From Taenia hydatigena (Eukaryota > Platyhelminthes > Cestoda > Cyclophyllidea > Taeniidae), in NCBI GenBank assembly GCA_036345935.2, contig JADWOT020000003.1, positions 7,759,349 through 7,823,348 on the forward strand: a stretch of DNA of 64,000 nt, in the 5' to 3' direction. Positions 1 to 12,800 of the stretch are shown here, piece after piece. The position numbers and the translations under genes were made by a program. The stretch's first letter is position 1. Each line of letters starts with the position of its first letter. The notes below the pieces were generated by a model. The model was not told the origin of the DNA. It was given only the letters and a program-made list of their open reading frames with translations, and made no database searches.

Positions 1-3000
1 CAAGCCCCTCCCTTTTTATTACCTCTTTGTATTCCCTTCTCCACCTGCTTCATCAAATAACTCCTTTCATTTACTTCTAACAAAACAATAGCTATTCTTC
101 GCCTGCTACTGAGAGGCTGGCAATCTTACTCTCCTCTTCAATGAGGGCAAGAAGTGGCGTAGGCAAGTGAAAAGGGCTAGGCGACAAAATGTAGAGTACC
201 AGAGGCCGCAAAAGCCAGCATGTTTGCGTAAAAATGAGACTTGAATTAATTATCTTCATGCATTGCCGATCGCAAACTCGTCAGGAGTGAATAAGTCATC
301 CACGAATCTGAGAGGCGCTATCTCCACTTCTCTAGTGCTGCGACGAAATAGTACTTGTCAGCTCCAAAGTCAGCGACGCACCTTGTCAATTTTAGTGCGT
401 CCAGAGTGTGTCCTTCCTTTGCCAACTGCAGGTAGGGATGGATATGCACTACTTTCCAGCAGCATAACGCAGCAGCAGAAATAGTTCACCTACAATTAGA
501 CATGTTTCAAGACAGCTCTGCGGAATTTGCACAAGTTAGTAGCATTTAATAAAGTGCTTCTGAGAGCCTTATGTCAAGATTGCTTACTAGAGAATTTAAT
601 CCAGGCGCAATGCAAAATTGAGCTGGTGTGGATTTGTTGACTCTCTGAAAGCAATGATGACCAGTTACAACAATCTGCAGAGCGGGATCCTCGCATATGC
701 TACACGCAGGAGTTGATCACTGGCGAAAGAAAAGGAAACAGTTGCCTCCATGTGATGGTTTTACCTGTCACCATCACCACCGTGGCGCTTAGAGGCTCTT
801 CCGCGGATGAACTGCTCCCAAATGAAGATGTGTACACGAGTGCACTGCATCTTACCCATCTCTTCCACCTAGTCAACAAATCCGAAACGACTTCACAACG
901 AAGAATCGCATCATTCGATATTACATATTACATATATTCGATCAAATGAGAATGTACATATGCTTATTTCCCTTGATGTTGACATCAGTGCACACAGCGT
1001 AGGTCTCACGCCTGCAAAGCTGGAGGTTCGCGTTTATACCGAAACCCATTCCCTTGCTCAACTCTGAGTCACTTTTGGCTGGATTGCATTTACTGTAATG
1101 CCTCAGGAACAAGAAGTTCCATACTCTTAGGCCTTTTCCGCAATCGTCAATCAGTAGCGTCTGACCAGCCACGAGATCGATGCGATCTGCTGTCTCGCCA
1201 CCCAAAAGATGCATTCAACTTAACATGCACTACACCACTGTGTATTTGATGTGAATTCGCCCTTTTTGGTGAACCATCTTATTGTAGGCAGTCACAGAAT
1301 ATCTCGCGTTCTTCGAGAATACGCAATTAGCCAAAGCACTATGGTAGCCAAGGTGCAGAGAGAGGCTGGAAGTCTGCAGTCATGACTCAAAAGCCATGCC
1401 ACGGGGTAGTAGTCGAAACCGTTGGAACTGAAGTGCGGACACACTTACATGTGTAATTTAATAATCTGTCTAAATGCAACACAATTTTTCCTTAATGTCT
1501 AGAAGTTAGCCTCTTTGGTTTCGAATCAACTTGCCTATTCGATCAGTCGTGACACGTCGCCCGACCTCGCCTAAAAACGGTGTGCGGAAATAATTTTGCT
1601 GCATTGCAGACTATCGCCACCTCACCAATATGCAACCCAAGGATTTTATTATACAAATAACACCATAGCACTAAGTTTGCACAGGACATTGGATTGTCTC
1701 GCAGTGGTATGTTCGTGAACGTTTCAAAATAGGTCACTTCTGGTCAAAAAATGGTCCTCAATAAGATGCAAACCTCACGATTAATGTATCATAAATCCCT
1801 TGTTTACAAAAGAACGATGTAAGCGAATTATGTATGCCTATGGTTATCACTATCCGCGTTTAGAAGCGTTTCGCATTTGCTGCCTTTTGATGAAGGATAA
1901 AAACGTGGAATGTGGTCCTTTATATTCACACAGCCCACACTATCAAAGCTTGCTTTTCCTTACGCCATAATAATGGTCACAAATCACCAAGAAATTGACA
2001 GCACGTCCAATTGTACAATGAGTACACACTGCAAAAGCATCCCTCATGACAGACAGATAAAAGATGCCTGTTTGTCCAAGAGTGTCACCCAATTCACACA
2101 ATCCACGTATAAGAAGTTGGTTATTTTCCAAAGGTGACTTACCAAATGCACTAAGGTTAAGCAGAGCCTTCATTTACGATATTTATGTAATCCTGCTTTG
2201 TTTTAATGTCTCACCTCAAACAGTTTTAATGCAGTCTTAAGTAAACATGGACTAAATTATTAATATGCTCACATTTACACCCATCAAAATTCATCCCAGG
2301 CCATGATTTCCGATTCTTTTGGCTATCCTATACAGCCATCACTTAATTAAGAGATTTAGAAAATCTTGCCAAGGGTGAACACAAAAAGATTTGTGATCTT
2401 CGTGTACGGCAATTTTTGCCCACGTGTTCATCGCATTTGAAACCTCCTTACTGTCTCCGCAAGATCTTCATCCAATTTTGGCCAATTATTAGCTTTGGGA
2501 ACAAATGCGCGCGCATGTTTGTGTCAATTTAAGCGTCTCTACACAAATCGACTATTTATTAGCTAGAATGTAGTAATTTTGCCATCAAAACCGTAGCACG
2601 ACCTGCCACCACATGCAAAGAACAAACGAAAGAAAATAAGCGTAGAGGTGAAACCAGTGATGGTAAAGCAGCAAACCTTTTGAAGTAAGAACAGTTGTGG
2701 CGAGAAAAGCGCCAATTCCGACATGTGCATACCGCGAGAGATTGGCGCTCTTAAGCTGCTCTAAGTTACATCGACAAGTTTGCATTAGTAGAAATTTGCG
2801 TTCTACTTGCTAAAAGAAAGTACCGTAGGAAATTTTATCAAAGCCTGCTTCAGACACAATTCCAACAAGCGTTTGAACTTCTACGAGGTCTAGTGCCCGG
2901 ACTTTTTTAAAGGCACGACACGGCAACGTGGCAACTCACAAATTGAGTTGGAGAGGGAGTTTAACCTCAGCTTCTACGACAGTGCTTACAACTGCTGTTT

Positions 3001-4558
3001 ACGAGGTGCACATGCAGCGAATAGGTAAATGTCTTCGTGGTATAAAAAGCATTAATTTGCTTCTAGATAGTGATAAATGCCATTCGACAATGACTAATGC
3101 AAACATGTTATCTTGGAGAATGCTCCTCAACTTACAACCTTTATCCATTAGCTATAGCGAAAAGCATGAATATATTAGAAAGCATTATGGAGAATGTTTA
3201 GCTGGATGTGTACCACAAGTCGTCGTAAATGTAGCAACGCATTTCGTCTTTATAAACAAAAAATGGCTCCTTTACGGCCTAATATCGATATGCAGTGGAA
3301 AGCATTTGGTTGAGCAACTCGCATTAATGGCCAACTGCCGCAGCCTGACAGAAATCAGAGCAGTCATCAAGCTAGCCAGCCTAACGTAGCAGTGGGTAGG
3401 TAGGCAAGCCAGTAGAAATGCAGTCAAATATGCAGGCACGCGGGCAGGCAGACATTGAGGCGAAAGTGGAAGAGATAACCAATCAGTTGGGAGGATTGAG
3501 GCGAGAGGAGAGAGGAACGAAACAATGTGAGAGGATAAGGCACATCTACGGATCCACTAAGCATCATGAAATGCAGCCAAGGAGTGAGTCAGTTAGTCGA
3601 AAAAAGAGAGGACAATGCTGCAGCTTGCTTGATGTTAAGACAAGCAATGAGACTGTATGTTTAACAAGGCACTGGGGCTTGCTTTGGCATATCGCACTGT
3701 ATTGCGGAGCATCACACCAGTAGTTTGGATAGTTAACACAATGGCAGCATGACTTTACAAGTCACTAGCTTAAATTGTATTTTACATTTTGCTATGGGAC
3801 GTTGCAACTTTGGGCTCATTTATCTGCGTTTTAATGCAACCTTGCAAGCTGCGCCAACTTGCTTTCCATTGACGCAAGCTCAGCTATGTGCTTAATGAGT
3901 GGGCATGTGCTCACGTTTACTGCTCTGCGACATGTGCATTCAATCGAGCCATTTATTGGTCATTGAGGTGCTTGTCAGACCATTGTGGGGCTATGATTAG
4001 TGCAAATGCAGGGGAGAAGAGAGGGAAATTTAAAAGGCAACGACAAAATTGAGACAATGGCCTTGTTTGTTGCATACTGGGAAAGCATTTGCTAAAAGAT
4101 AGCGGGCGCCTTTTGGTGTGGTATTTTGGGGACAGAGTAGGAATGGAAGAAAAATTAAAAGGCCAACTCAAGTCGATAGAGTGGAAGGTGCCAATTAAAC
4201 AGATTAAGCAAGCCTCACACTTGCATGCTTTGCGCATTGAATTGAACATTCAACAATTTGAGAATTCTGATACCGGCGTTACCGCAGTGAACTACCTGCA
4301 TAGAAAGTTCACTACACTAGCATATCTTTAAGGGTATTTCAAATGCTCAAGGTTTAATCGCACTCATAGACAGTGGAACTATCAAGATGCAACCGGTATC
4401 CAAAAATCAAAACACTTGGGCATAGGAGAAATTAATCTAAGCACAGATCAAAGGTTTATACAACCATTATACTACTTGTTTTACAGACTTTTGCAAATTA
4501 CTACGTTAACCAAAGTATGCAAAAAAATAAGCAAAAGCATAACAACACCGCATTGCTC
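1..4558 (+). repeat. Left arm of large inverted repeat
   Basis: Every position i in this arm pairs with position 14435-i on the opposite strand, from the window edge to 4558, with no net insertion or deletion. Only scattered substitutions were seen, for example near 112, 375 and 572 and in clusters at 886-949 and about 1950-2110. The left end is cut by the window, so the true arm may be longer. Identity ends abruptly after the bases ttgctc at 4553-4558. Open frames up to 153 codons occur inside, but none matches a known family and this length is expected by chance. The region is therefore described as a duplication without a confident gene. Confidence 0.97.
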
Positions 4559-6500
4559 GTGCGTGTGTTTACATTTTACTGAAAATAGTAAGTGAGGTGC
4601 AAAAGATTGCGATGATTTGACAGCGATTTGTGCATTGCAAAATTTTTTTTGAAGGATTAGCAGAAGGGTCTGGAAATGGCCAACTTACCTGAAAACACAC
4701 GTGAATTGCAGGCAGAATAAATAAGCAACTGCTTGAGCTCATCAATTCATATTTTAGCACATATTTCCGGCAGAATTGAGTTAAAACCTGTCTTTGTGTC
4801 TCTACAACCCATATTATCGCCGAAGCGGTGTTTGCGCTCCACTTGGCAAGAAGTCCGTTTTTTAAGAATGTTTCGATACTACTTGTAGTCACCAGTAAAA
4901 ACAGTTAAGCAGAGCATTTAAAATCGATTCCACTTTCAATAATAACATTTTTTGCAATGATACCATTGCATAATGCACTTTTCTTTGCTTGCTTGGCTAA
5001 TTTTGTCTTAAGCATGCAGTTAGACAGCATATAAATAATCTTCAGCGAATTTTAGCCGATAGACACTTCGTTCTCACTTTCAATCCTCTGATCTGCATCA
5101 AGACTAATATCAAGCATGGGATTATTGGGTAGCAAATTAGCCCTGACAAAATCACAATCCAGGATTGGGAAGTCAAAGTAATCAAGTACGGCATGCGATT
5201 GCATGATTGGTTGCCGATCCACTTATCCAGATAAAATCCTACACTAAGGAAGGATTGGTGGATGTGTTATACTTAACTCTACACAACTGGGGTTGGTCAA
5301 GCATATTTGCACACTCTGCAGTGTAGCTGTCGCTGAATGGCTATTCTTCAGAGTCCCGTGTAATTGTTGTTAACGCATTCACCTGTGATTCTAAATCAAA
5401 TGCGTTTGAAAACGAATTAATTCCATTTTAAACACTGTCAGGCTACTGATCACAACTACAGTTTTGAGCAATTCGAATTACATTTTAACCAGTATTTCCT
5501 TCCATAAGTCCAAAGGACTTCAGTTTACAGCCATTATCATACACTTTGTCTTGAGGCACACTTTCTGTTAGACAAGTTTATCGAATGTGCTTTCAATCAG
5601 TGCACATCCGAAGCATAAAATAATGCTATCCTCTGAATCAGAGAACTCATTCGTCGTGAAGGTGACTGCGAAAGGAACAGTCTTCGAGTGCAGAGGTAAT
5701 TGTTAGCATAAAAACGTTAAATATTTAACACGCAGGCGCTAGTAAGCTAGACAGAGAGCCATGGTCAGCGGATATGGAGGATAAAACCCCTTTCATTGTT
5801 GCGGTCTCGTTCACTGCTATGTAGACACTGACTTGCAGTAACGATTTGAGCATCCGAAGTATAGGATTAGAAAGTATATAAGAAAATTGGGTAGTGAATA
5901 TGGAGCACGCAATGGTAACGGGGAAGCTATAAAGATGACAGACGAAAAACTGAGGAATTTATGGCAAGGCTTGAGGTTGGTTAGAGTATGCAGGGCGGCA
6001 AGTGGATGGCTCAAAATTTAGTGCCAAAAATTAAATCACTATAAGTCGAAAGACTTAGAACTGAGTCCTTTCTTCTATGCCTGGAGAAATGCAAAGGCTC
6101 GGCAACTTGAAACCAAACTCAAGTGCATCAGTGAAGATGAGGCGGGCTTCAGTCGGACATGGTTTATGCAAGATCCATTCCATGTGGCCAATTGTCAGAG
6201 AATTCTAGAAAATGCAAAGTCCTTGACCCTAACTTCAAGCAAATTCGTAACTAAAACATGAAAGACTCAAATACGCACTTTAACCTCTGAGTCAGGAAAA
6301 TGCGTTTTCTCGAAAATAAAAACTCGAGACGCAAGAGCACAGAAAAGTTGCTCATTTATCAGAAGGGCTGCGACGTGTAACTCATAATTCGGCAAGACCT
6401 GCGTATTATGCATCGCCAAATCCGTGCATTCATTTCTGATTGTCCTCATCACGTCTACCCAGAAGCACAATACAGCCGCTACAGCAAACACAATCACACA
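4559..6500. other. Inverted-repeat spacer, left part, no gene seen
   Basis: Unique AT-rich sequence between the inner edge of the left arm and the metallothionein-like gene. Open frames here are short and show no recognised motif. Confidence 0.6.
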
Positions 6501-6535
6501 TGAAGAACACTGCTCAAATCAGTTGGGATGGAAGT

Positions 6536-6541
6536 TTTATT
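6536..6541 (-). promoter_or_regulatory. Polyadenylation signal AATAAA
   Basis: Minus-strand AATAAA about 150 nt after the stop codon of the Trp/Cys-rich gene. It is followed by a GT-rich stretch (tgtgtgattgtgtttgctg), as expected for a cleavage and polyadenylation site. Confidence 0.6.
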
Positions 6542-6688
6542 GAAAATCAACGCCAGTAGCATTTGTTACTGATTCAACACAAAATAATGGTAACAGAGGA
6601 GAATGTGTACACCATCGACTAGCTCATCCACCACCATGGCATTCAAAGGCACCCTCACTATCGCCGGTGTGAGCACAAACTCAGTCGT

Positions 6689-6886
6689 CTACCACCACTG
6701 CTGCGACCATCCCCACGGCTGCGCGCATTGCGGCGCTACTAGAGGCGACCATGCATGAGGCATTCCCCACTGCGGCTTCTGCACCGGCCACCATCCACAC
6801 TTCTCCTCACATTGTGGACTCTTCACAACCTCAGTCCACGGTGCCCACTTCCACGGATACGGACACGACCAACTCCCACACTCCAT
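6689..6886 (-). CDS. Small Trp/Cys-rich protein, metallothionein-like pattern
   Basis: A compact intronless gene encoding about 65 residues. It has 5 Cys (3, 8, 26, 30, 54) and 12 Trp (6, 12, 14, 17, 32, 33, 40, 46, 58, 60, 64, 65), separated mostly by Pro, Gly, Ser, Gln and Lys. Treating Trp and Cys as one class gives the spacing of a metallothionein: X-C-type pairs at 6/8, 12/14 and 58/60, and doublets at 32-33 and 64-65. Every Trp codon TGG is one base from Cys TGT or TGC. The Met at 6886 is chosen because the upstream in-frame ATG at 6934 lies only about 10 bp from the TATA box, too close to be in the mRNA. A TATA box, a 3' UTR and AATAAA frame the gene. Known metallothioneins chelate Zn or Cu through Cys; with so few Cys this copy may be degenerate or have another role. 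The function is inferred. Confidence 0.5.
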   Translation of the reverse strand: MECGSWSCPYPWKWAPWTEVVKSPQCEEKCGWWPVQKPQWGMPHAWSPLVAPQCAQPWGWSQQWW

Positions 6887-6943
6887 TTCTTCAACTGTCT
6901 CTTTGCTTAGTTTGATATGACTTGTGTGCAGCATGGTGTCTGC

Positions 6944-6950
6944 TTATATA
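6944..6950 (-). promoter_or_regulatory. TATA box of the Trp/Cys-rich gene
   Basis: Minus-strand TATAAGCA preceded by TA (TATATAA). It lies about 60 bp upstream of the chosen start codon, which puts the expected transcription start near 6920 and leaves a short leader. Confidence 0.55.
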
Positions 6951-6975
6951 CTCTCCTCGTTGGTCCCAATTGTTG

Positions 6976-7021
6976 CACGTGACGTTCGTGCTAACTGTAC
7001 TTTTGCTTCTGCGTTCGTGCT
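6976..7021. promoter_or_regulatory. Possible upstream control elements
   Basis: Upstream of the TATA box lie an E-box CACGTG (6976-6981) overlapping TGACGT (6980-6985) and two exact copies of CGTTCGTGCT (6983-6992 and 7012-7021), 29 bp apart. The doubled decamer in a promoter position suggests factor binding. No perfect metal-response core (TGCRCNC) was seen next to it, so metal control is not supported. Confidence 0.3.
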
Positions 7022-7223
7022 TCCCAACCCTCACCATCGCTCTCGTGAATGGGACTTTAAGATATACCTAGAGCGGTTGATCACTCACGTGCTCGTAACT
7101 CAAGGAGATAGAACCGTTTTTGACAGCGCACTTATCGGCAACAAGATCAGTGTTAGTGGCAGCAATTTTTATAAACTGTCCATCTTATCTCGATGCGAAG
7201 CAAGCTATAATGGCTTTGCTGAA

Positions 7224-7310
7224 CAAACTGCTTACAACGCCCCATTACTCTGAAATTACTACAACTTAGGTCCCAAACACCCTCCTCACTGACGTACCCC
7301 TAAAGCAATG
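7224..7310 (+). repeat. Diverged copy of the inverted-repeat junction sequence
   Basis: The block tcccaaacaccctcctcact with the following bases up to aagcaatg matches the reverse complement of 9840-9876, just inside the right arm. The preceding caacgccccattactc resembles the last arm bases (caacaccgcattgctc at 4543-4558). Relative to the junction there is a 20-nt insertion between the two blocks. So a dispersed short repeat sits exactly at the arm boundary and again inside the spacer. Confidence 0.6.
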
Positions 7311-9876
7311 GCTATTGAGTGGAATACTAAATTTGTAATTATCTCAATTAATTTGACAACTGCGCATGATTCCGTAGTCCATTTTAATGTCTAGTTAGCT
7401 TAACTGTGCCCATCATACATCAGGGTGCGCCCATCACGTTGAATTGGCTTGCTGTGTGATTTAACTGATGCCAAAAGACATAAACTTCGATGTATCACCT
7501 AATCGCGTTTACGGTCCATCTGTGTAGAAGGTCATTGTTAATATCTGCAGAGATATTAAACTGCCAGAGAAAAACCACTTGGCATAACTACGCCGATAAA
7601 ATTCAACAGTGCTGAAGGTCGCATGTAGGTGTATACGCGGATGAAAGAATGAATGTGTATTTATTTGTTTGGATTGGACTCTGAAGCACCTGCATAAATA
7701 TCTTCTCTTTTATTATGAAATGGCTTCCATAAGCTGCAATAAATTTTTAAGTTCAGTCAATTATCACTATGATGTGGGCTCCCTAAATCAACCAACCTGT
7801 CATGATTATTCTCTTACAGCAATAAACTTCTTGGTAGGCACTAATAGTCTCCATTAACCCTGTAAAGATTTTGCTTATGTGGTGGCAATAAAGAAATAAG
7901 AACTGATCTTGGAGCATGGAATATCGTGCCCTCTGCTGCAGGCTTCCACGATTCTGGGAGGTCACGCCATTGATATAATCTGAAAAGGTTTCAGTTAAAA
8001 TCCATTTATTTCTAGGTTAATATTCTTTTTACCATCGGCCAACCTGAGAAGCGATTGCTATAAAGACTTTAGCTTACTCGATGTGGTAATGTTTTGCAAA
8101 GCAAGTGTAGCAGCATCGCGAATAATTTAGCCTCCGTACATCATTTTTTTACGGAGCACAATTAGAGAAGCATTAAAGGCTATGCCCAATCTGCAGTTTA
8201 GATGCACTGTGGCATTGGCGGTGTAGAAACTAGTTTATGCGTGCTGCGAAAGAGACCATCCAGGTATGGGGGCGGTGCGTAGTTAGGTCATAAGTGAAAT
8301 GTGCATACCCATCAGTTGTGCACACATTCGTGTTCTTCTTTTGTGCTCGTGTTGCGTTAACTGGAATAAATATCCCAGCGCGTGCGTGTATGCGCTGAAA
8401 CCATGGATATCGTGGTGTGATGAGCACAGCGGATGTCAGTTGTTGTGGCTGCATTAATTAGCGACTTTCTCCACGACAGCTACTTGCGTTTACGGTTTTC
8501 TTAAAACTTAATAGGCTGTTTCAGTTCGCATGCAATACACATGAGTAAGATTCTTTAGCTTAATACCAAGATCCTAATTTCATGGAACCTAAAAATTTGG
8601 TGTGTATGTGTGCATAAATGAGTGGACATGGAATAACTTGTCATACACGCGCGCAATGATTTCACATCACCTAGTCATCCTTCGGCTTTAACTATGTTCT
8701 TTTCGAATCGGAGTGCATTCGCATAATTTTTTGCATTTATTTCTATTTTTGTCTTATATTATCAAAGCTAACAACAGCACGGTCTCATTTATTACTATTA
8801 GGAGAACCTTAGGAATTTCAACCAGTGTATGCGCAGTTTGATAACTGCCCGAAGTCGCATTATTGTTCACTTTAGGGAACAATTTGTTGGTAAGATTATA
8901 ATAACCTCTAAGCATAAGCCACCAGCTTATGCTGATTTTTTTAGACGAATTTTATACTATTCCACGAGGTACTGCTGTTTTTTTTGCACTAAACTACTTT
9001 GCATTGTCCTCATCGGTGCGTAAACTAAAATAAATCAGGGTAGGTCAAGAATCATTGTGCAAATGAGTTTATTTACAATGCCTCAGCACAGATGTGCATC
9101 TGAATAACCATGGCTCACCGAGATTGATATATCCACGTATCGGTCTACAAGCAAATCATGACTAAAGTGGCTGTTCAACTCTGCTTGTTTATGCAACAAA
9201 ATTGAAATTTGAAAATCTTTCACAGCAAAAAAAGAAACGAAAATGTTCAGTGAAGGGCTGGGCATCATAGAAAGCGCGTGGTGTAATGCGATCAAAAGTT
9301 GGAGTTTATTTTAGCTTTAGCTTCTTTACGTGTTTAGCAAAGTCACATTAATTCAAACCAAAAGGCAAATAAGTTATACGGTGTGGAAAGCCCATTCTTC
9401 ACTGCTAATATATCAGGCTTATCATTTAGGCATCTGGATGTTGCCAACTTTTGAATAGGTCTGGAAATACTTGACATGCCACGACATGTGATACCATCAC
9501 AGAGTGGATTGACAAATTATGTAATACTGTTAATGTAGAGATGCAAGAGGTGTAATAAAGGTTGAAATGCAAACCAAATGGTGATTCTTAGCATTTGTGA
9601 ATCCATTAGAGAAGGAATTTGAGACACCAAAAATGCACATCAATGGTTTAGGGAAAACAATTCAATGACAAACATCTAAGTGATGTAAACAGCCTTTTGG
9701 CGTTATGACAAGCATCTAGTCGAGGTTCAGGAGGAAAGAAATACGGTTGAAGAGGATATTGGAATGTTCTGCGGAGAATGATGTTCGCGGCGGTCAAAGT
9801 AGGCAAAATCATGACGGATCCCGATTGAAATCGTTGGACATTGCTTAAAAGGTATGTCAGTAAGGAGGGTGTTTGG
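7311..9876. other. Inverted-repeat spacer, right part, no gene seen
   Basis: AT-rich unique sequence with only chance-length open frames on both strands and no recognised motif. The last 37 bases belong to the short repeat described at 7224-7310. Confidence 0.6.
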
Positions 9877-12800
9877 GAGCAACGCGGTGTTGTTATGCTT
9901 TTGTTTATTTTTTTGCATACTTTGGTTAACGTAGTAATTTGCAAAAGTCTGTAAAACAAGTAGTATAATGGTTGTATAAACCTTTGATCTGTGCTTAGAT
10001 TAATTTCTCCTATGCCCAAGTGTTTTGGCTTTTGGATACCGGTTGCATCTTGATAGTTCCACTGTCTATGAGTGCGATTAAACCTTGAGCATTTGAAATA
10101 ACCTTAAAGATATGCTAGTGTAGTGAACTTTCTATGCAGGTAGTTCACTGCGGTAACGCCGGTATCAGAATTCTCAAATTGTTGAATGTTCAATTCAATG
10201 CGCAAAGCATGCAAGTGTGAGGCTTGCTTAATCTGTTTAATTGGCACCTTCCACTCTATCGACTTGAGTTGGCCTTTTAATTTTTCTTCCATTCCTACTC
10301 TGTCCCCAAAATACCACACCAAAAGGCGCCCGCTATCTTTTAGCAAATGCTTTCCCAGTATGCAACAAACAAGGCCATTGTCTCAATTTTGTCGTTGCCT
10401 TTTAAATTTCCCTCTCTTCTCCCCTGCATTTGCACTAATCATAGCCCCACAATGGTCTGACAAGCACCTCAATGACCAATAAATGGCTCGATTGAATGCA
10501 CATGTCGCAGAGCAGTAAACGTGAGCACATGCCCACTCATTAAGCACATAGCTGAGCTTGCGTCAATGGAAAGCAAGTTGGCGCAGCTTGCAAGGTTGCA
10601 TTAAAACGCAGATAAATGAGCCCAAAGTTGCAACGCCCCATAGCAAAATGTAAAATACAATTTAAGCTAGTGACTTGTAAAGTCATGCTGCCATTGTGTT
10701 AACTATCCAAACTACTGGTGTGATGCTCCGCAATACAGTGCGATATGCCAAAGCAAGCCCCAGTGCCTTGTTAAACATACAGTCTCATTGCTTGTCTTAA
10801 CATCAAGCAAGCTGCAGCATTGTCCTCTCTTTTTTCGACTAACTGACTCACTCCTTGGCTGCATTTCATGATGCTTAGTGGATCCGTAGATGTGCCTTAT
10901 CCTCTCACATTGTTTCGTTCCTCTCTCCTCTCGCCTCAATCCTCCCAACTGATTGGTTATCTCTTCCACTTTCGCCTCAATGTCTGCCTGCCCGCGTGCC
11001 TGCATATTTGACTGCATTTCTACTGGCTTGCCTACCTACCCACTGCTACGTTAGGCTGGCTAGCTTGATGACTGCTCTGATTTCTGTCAGGCTGCGGCAG
11101 TTGGCCATTAATGCGAGTTGCTCAACCAAATGCTTTCCACTGCATATCGATATTAGGCCGTAAAGGAGCCATTTTTTGTTTATAAAGACGAAATGCGTTG
11201 CTACATTTACGACGACTTGTGGTACACATCCAGCTAAACATTCTCCATAATGCTTTCTAATATATTCATGCTTTTCGCTATAGCTAATGGATAAAGGTTG
11301 TAAGTTGAGGAGCATTCTCCAAGATAACATGTTTGCATTAGTCATTGTCGAATGGCATTTATCACTATCTAGAAGCAAATTAATGCTTTTTATACCACGA
11401 AGACATTTACCTATTCGCTGCATGTGCACCTCGTAAACAGCAGTTGTAAGCACTGTCGTAGAAGCTGAGGTTAAACTCCCTCTCCAACTCAATTTGTGAG
11501 TTGCCACGTTGCCGTGTCGTGCCTTTAAAAAAGTCCGGGCACTAGACCTCGTAGAAGTTCAAACGCTTGTTGGAATTGTGTCTGAAGCAGGCTTTGATAA
11601 AATTTCCTACGGTACTTTCTTTTAGCAAGTAGAACGCAAATTTCTACTAATGCAAACTTGTCGATGTAACTTAGAGCAGCTTAAGAGCGCCAATCTCTCG
11701 CGGTATGCACATGTCGGAATTGGCGCTTTTCTCGCCACAACTGTTCTTACTTCAAAAGGTTTGCTGCTTTACCATCACTGGTTTCACCTCTACGCTTATT
11801 TTCTTTCGTTTGTTCTTTGCATGTGGTGGCAGGTCGTGCTACGGTTTTGATGGCAAAATTACTACATTCTAGCTAATAAATAGTCGATTTGTGTAGAGAC
11901 GCTTAAATTGACACAAACATGCGCGCGCATTTGTTCCCAAAGCTAATAATTGGCCAAAATTGGATGAAGATCTTGCGGAGACAGTAAGGAGGTTTCAAAT
12001 GCGATGAACACGTGGGCAAAAATTGCCGTACACGAAGATCACAAATCTTTTTGTGTTCACCCTTGGCAAGATTTTCTAAATCTCTTAATTAAGTGATGGC
12101 TGTATAGGATAGCCAAAAGAATCGGAAATCATGGCCTGGGATGAATTTTGATGGGTGTAAATGTGAGCATATTAATTATTTAGTCCATGTTTACTTAAGA
12201 CTGCATTAAAACTGTTTGAGGTGAGACATTAAAACAAAGCAGGATTACATAAATATCGTAAATGAAGGCTCTGCTTAACCTTAGTGCATTTGGTAAGTCA
12301 CCTTTGAAAAATAACCAACTTCTTATACGTGGATTGTGTGAATTGGGTGACACTCTTGGACAAACAGGCATCTTTTATCTGTCTATCATGAGGGATGCTT
12401 TTGCAGTGTGCACTCATTGTACAATTGGACGTGCTGTCAATTTCTTGGTGATTTGTGACCATCATTATGGCGTAAGGGAAAGCAAGCTTTGATAGTGTGG
12501 GCTGTGTGAATATAAAGGACCACATTCCACGTTTTTATCCTTCATCAAAAGGCAGCAAATGCGAAACGCTTCTAAACGCGGATAGTGATAACCATAGGCA
12601 TACATAATTCGCTTACATCGTTCTTTTGTAAACAAGGGATTTATGATACATTAATCGTGAGGTTTGCATCTTATTGAGGACCATTTTTTGACCAGAAGTG
12701 ACCTATTTTGAAACGTTCACGAACATACCACTGCGAGACAATCCAATGTCCTGTGCAAACTTAGTGCTATGGTGTTATTTGTATAATAAAATCCTTGGGT

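Noticed and set aside
2928..3389. 153-codon open frame (mirrored at 11046-11507)
   Set aside because: It lacks an ATG start (GTG), has no recognised motif, and its length is about what chance gives for 64 kb of this composition.
6641..6900. Plus-strand His/Cys-rich reading (HHCCDHPHGCAHCG) opposite the Trp/Cys gene
   Set aside because: It is interrupted by a stop soon after. The TATA box and AATAAA both support the minus strand.
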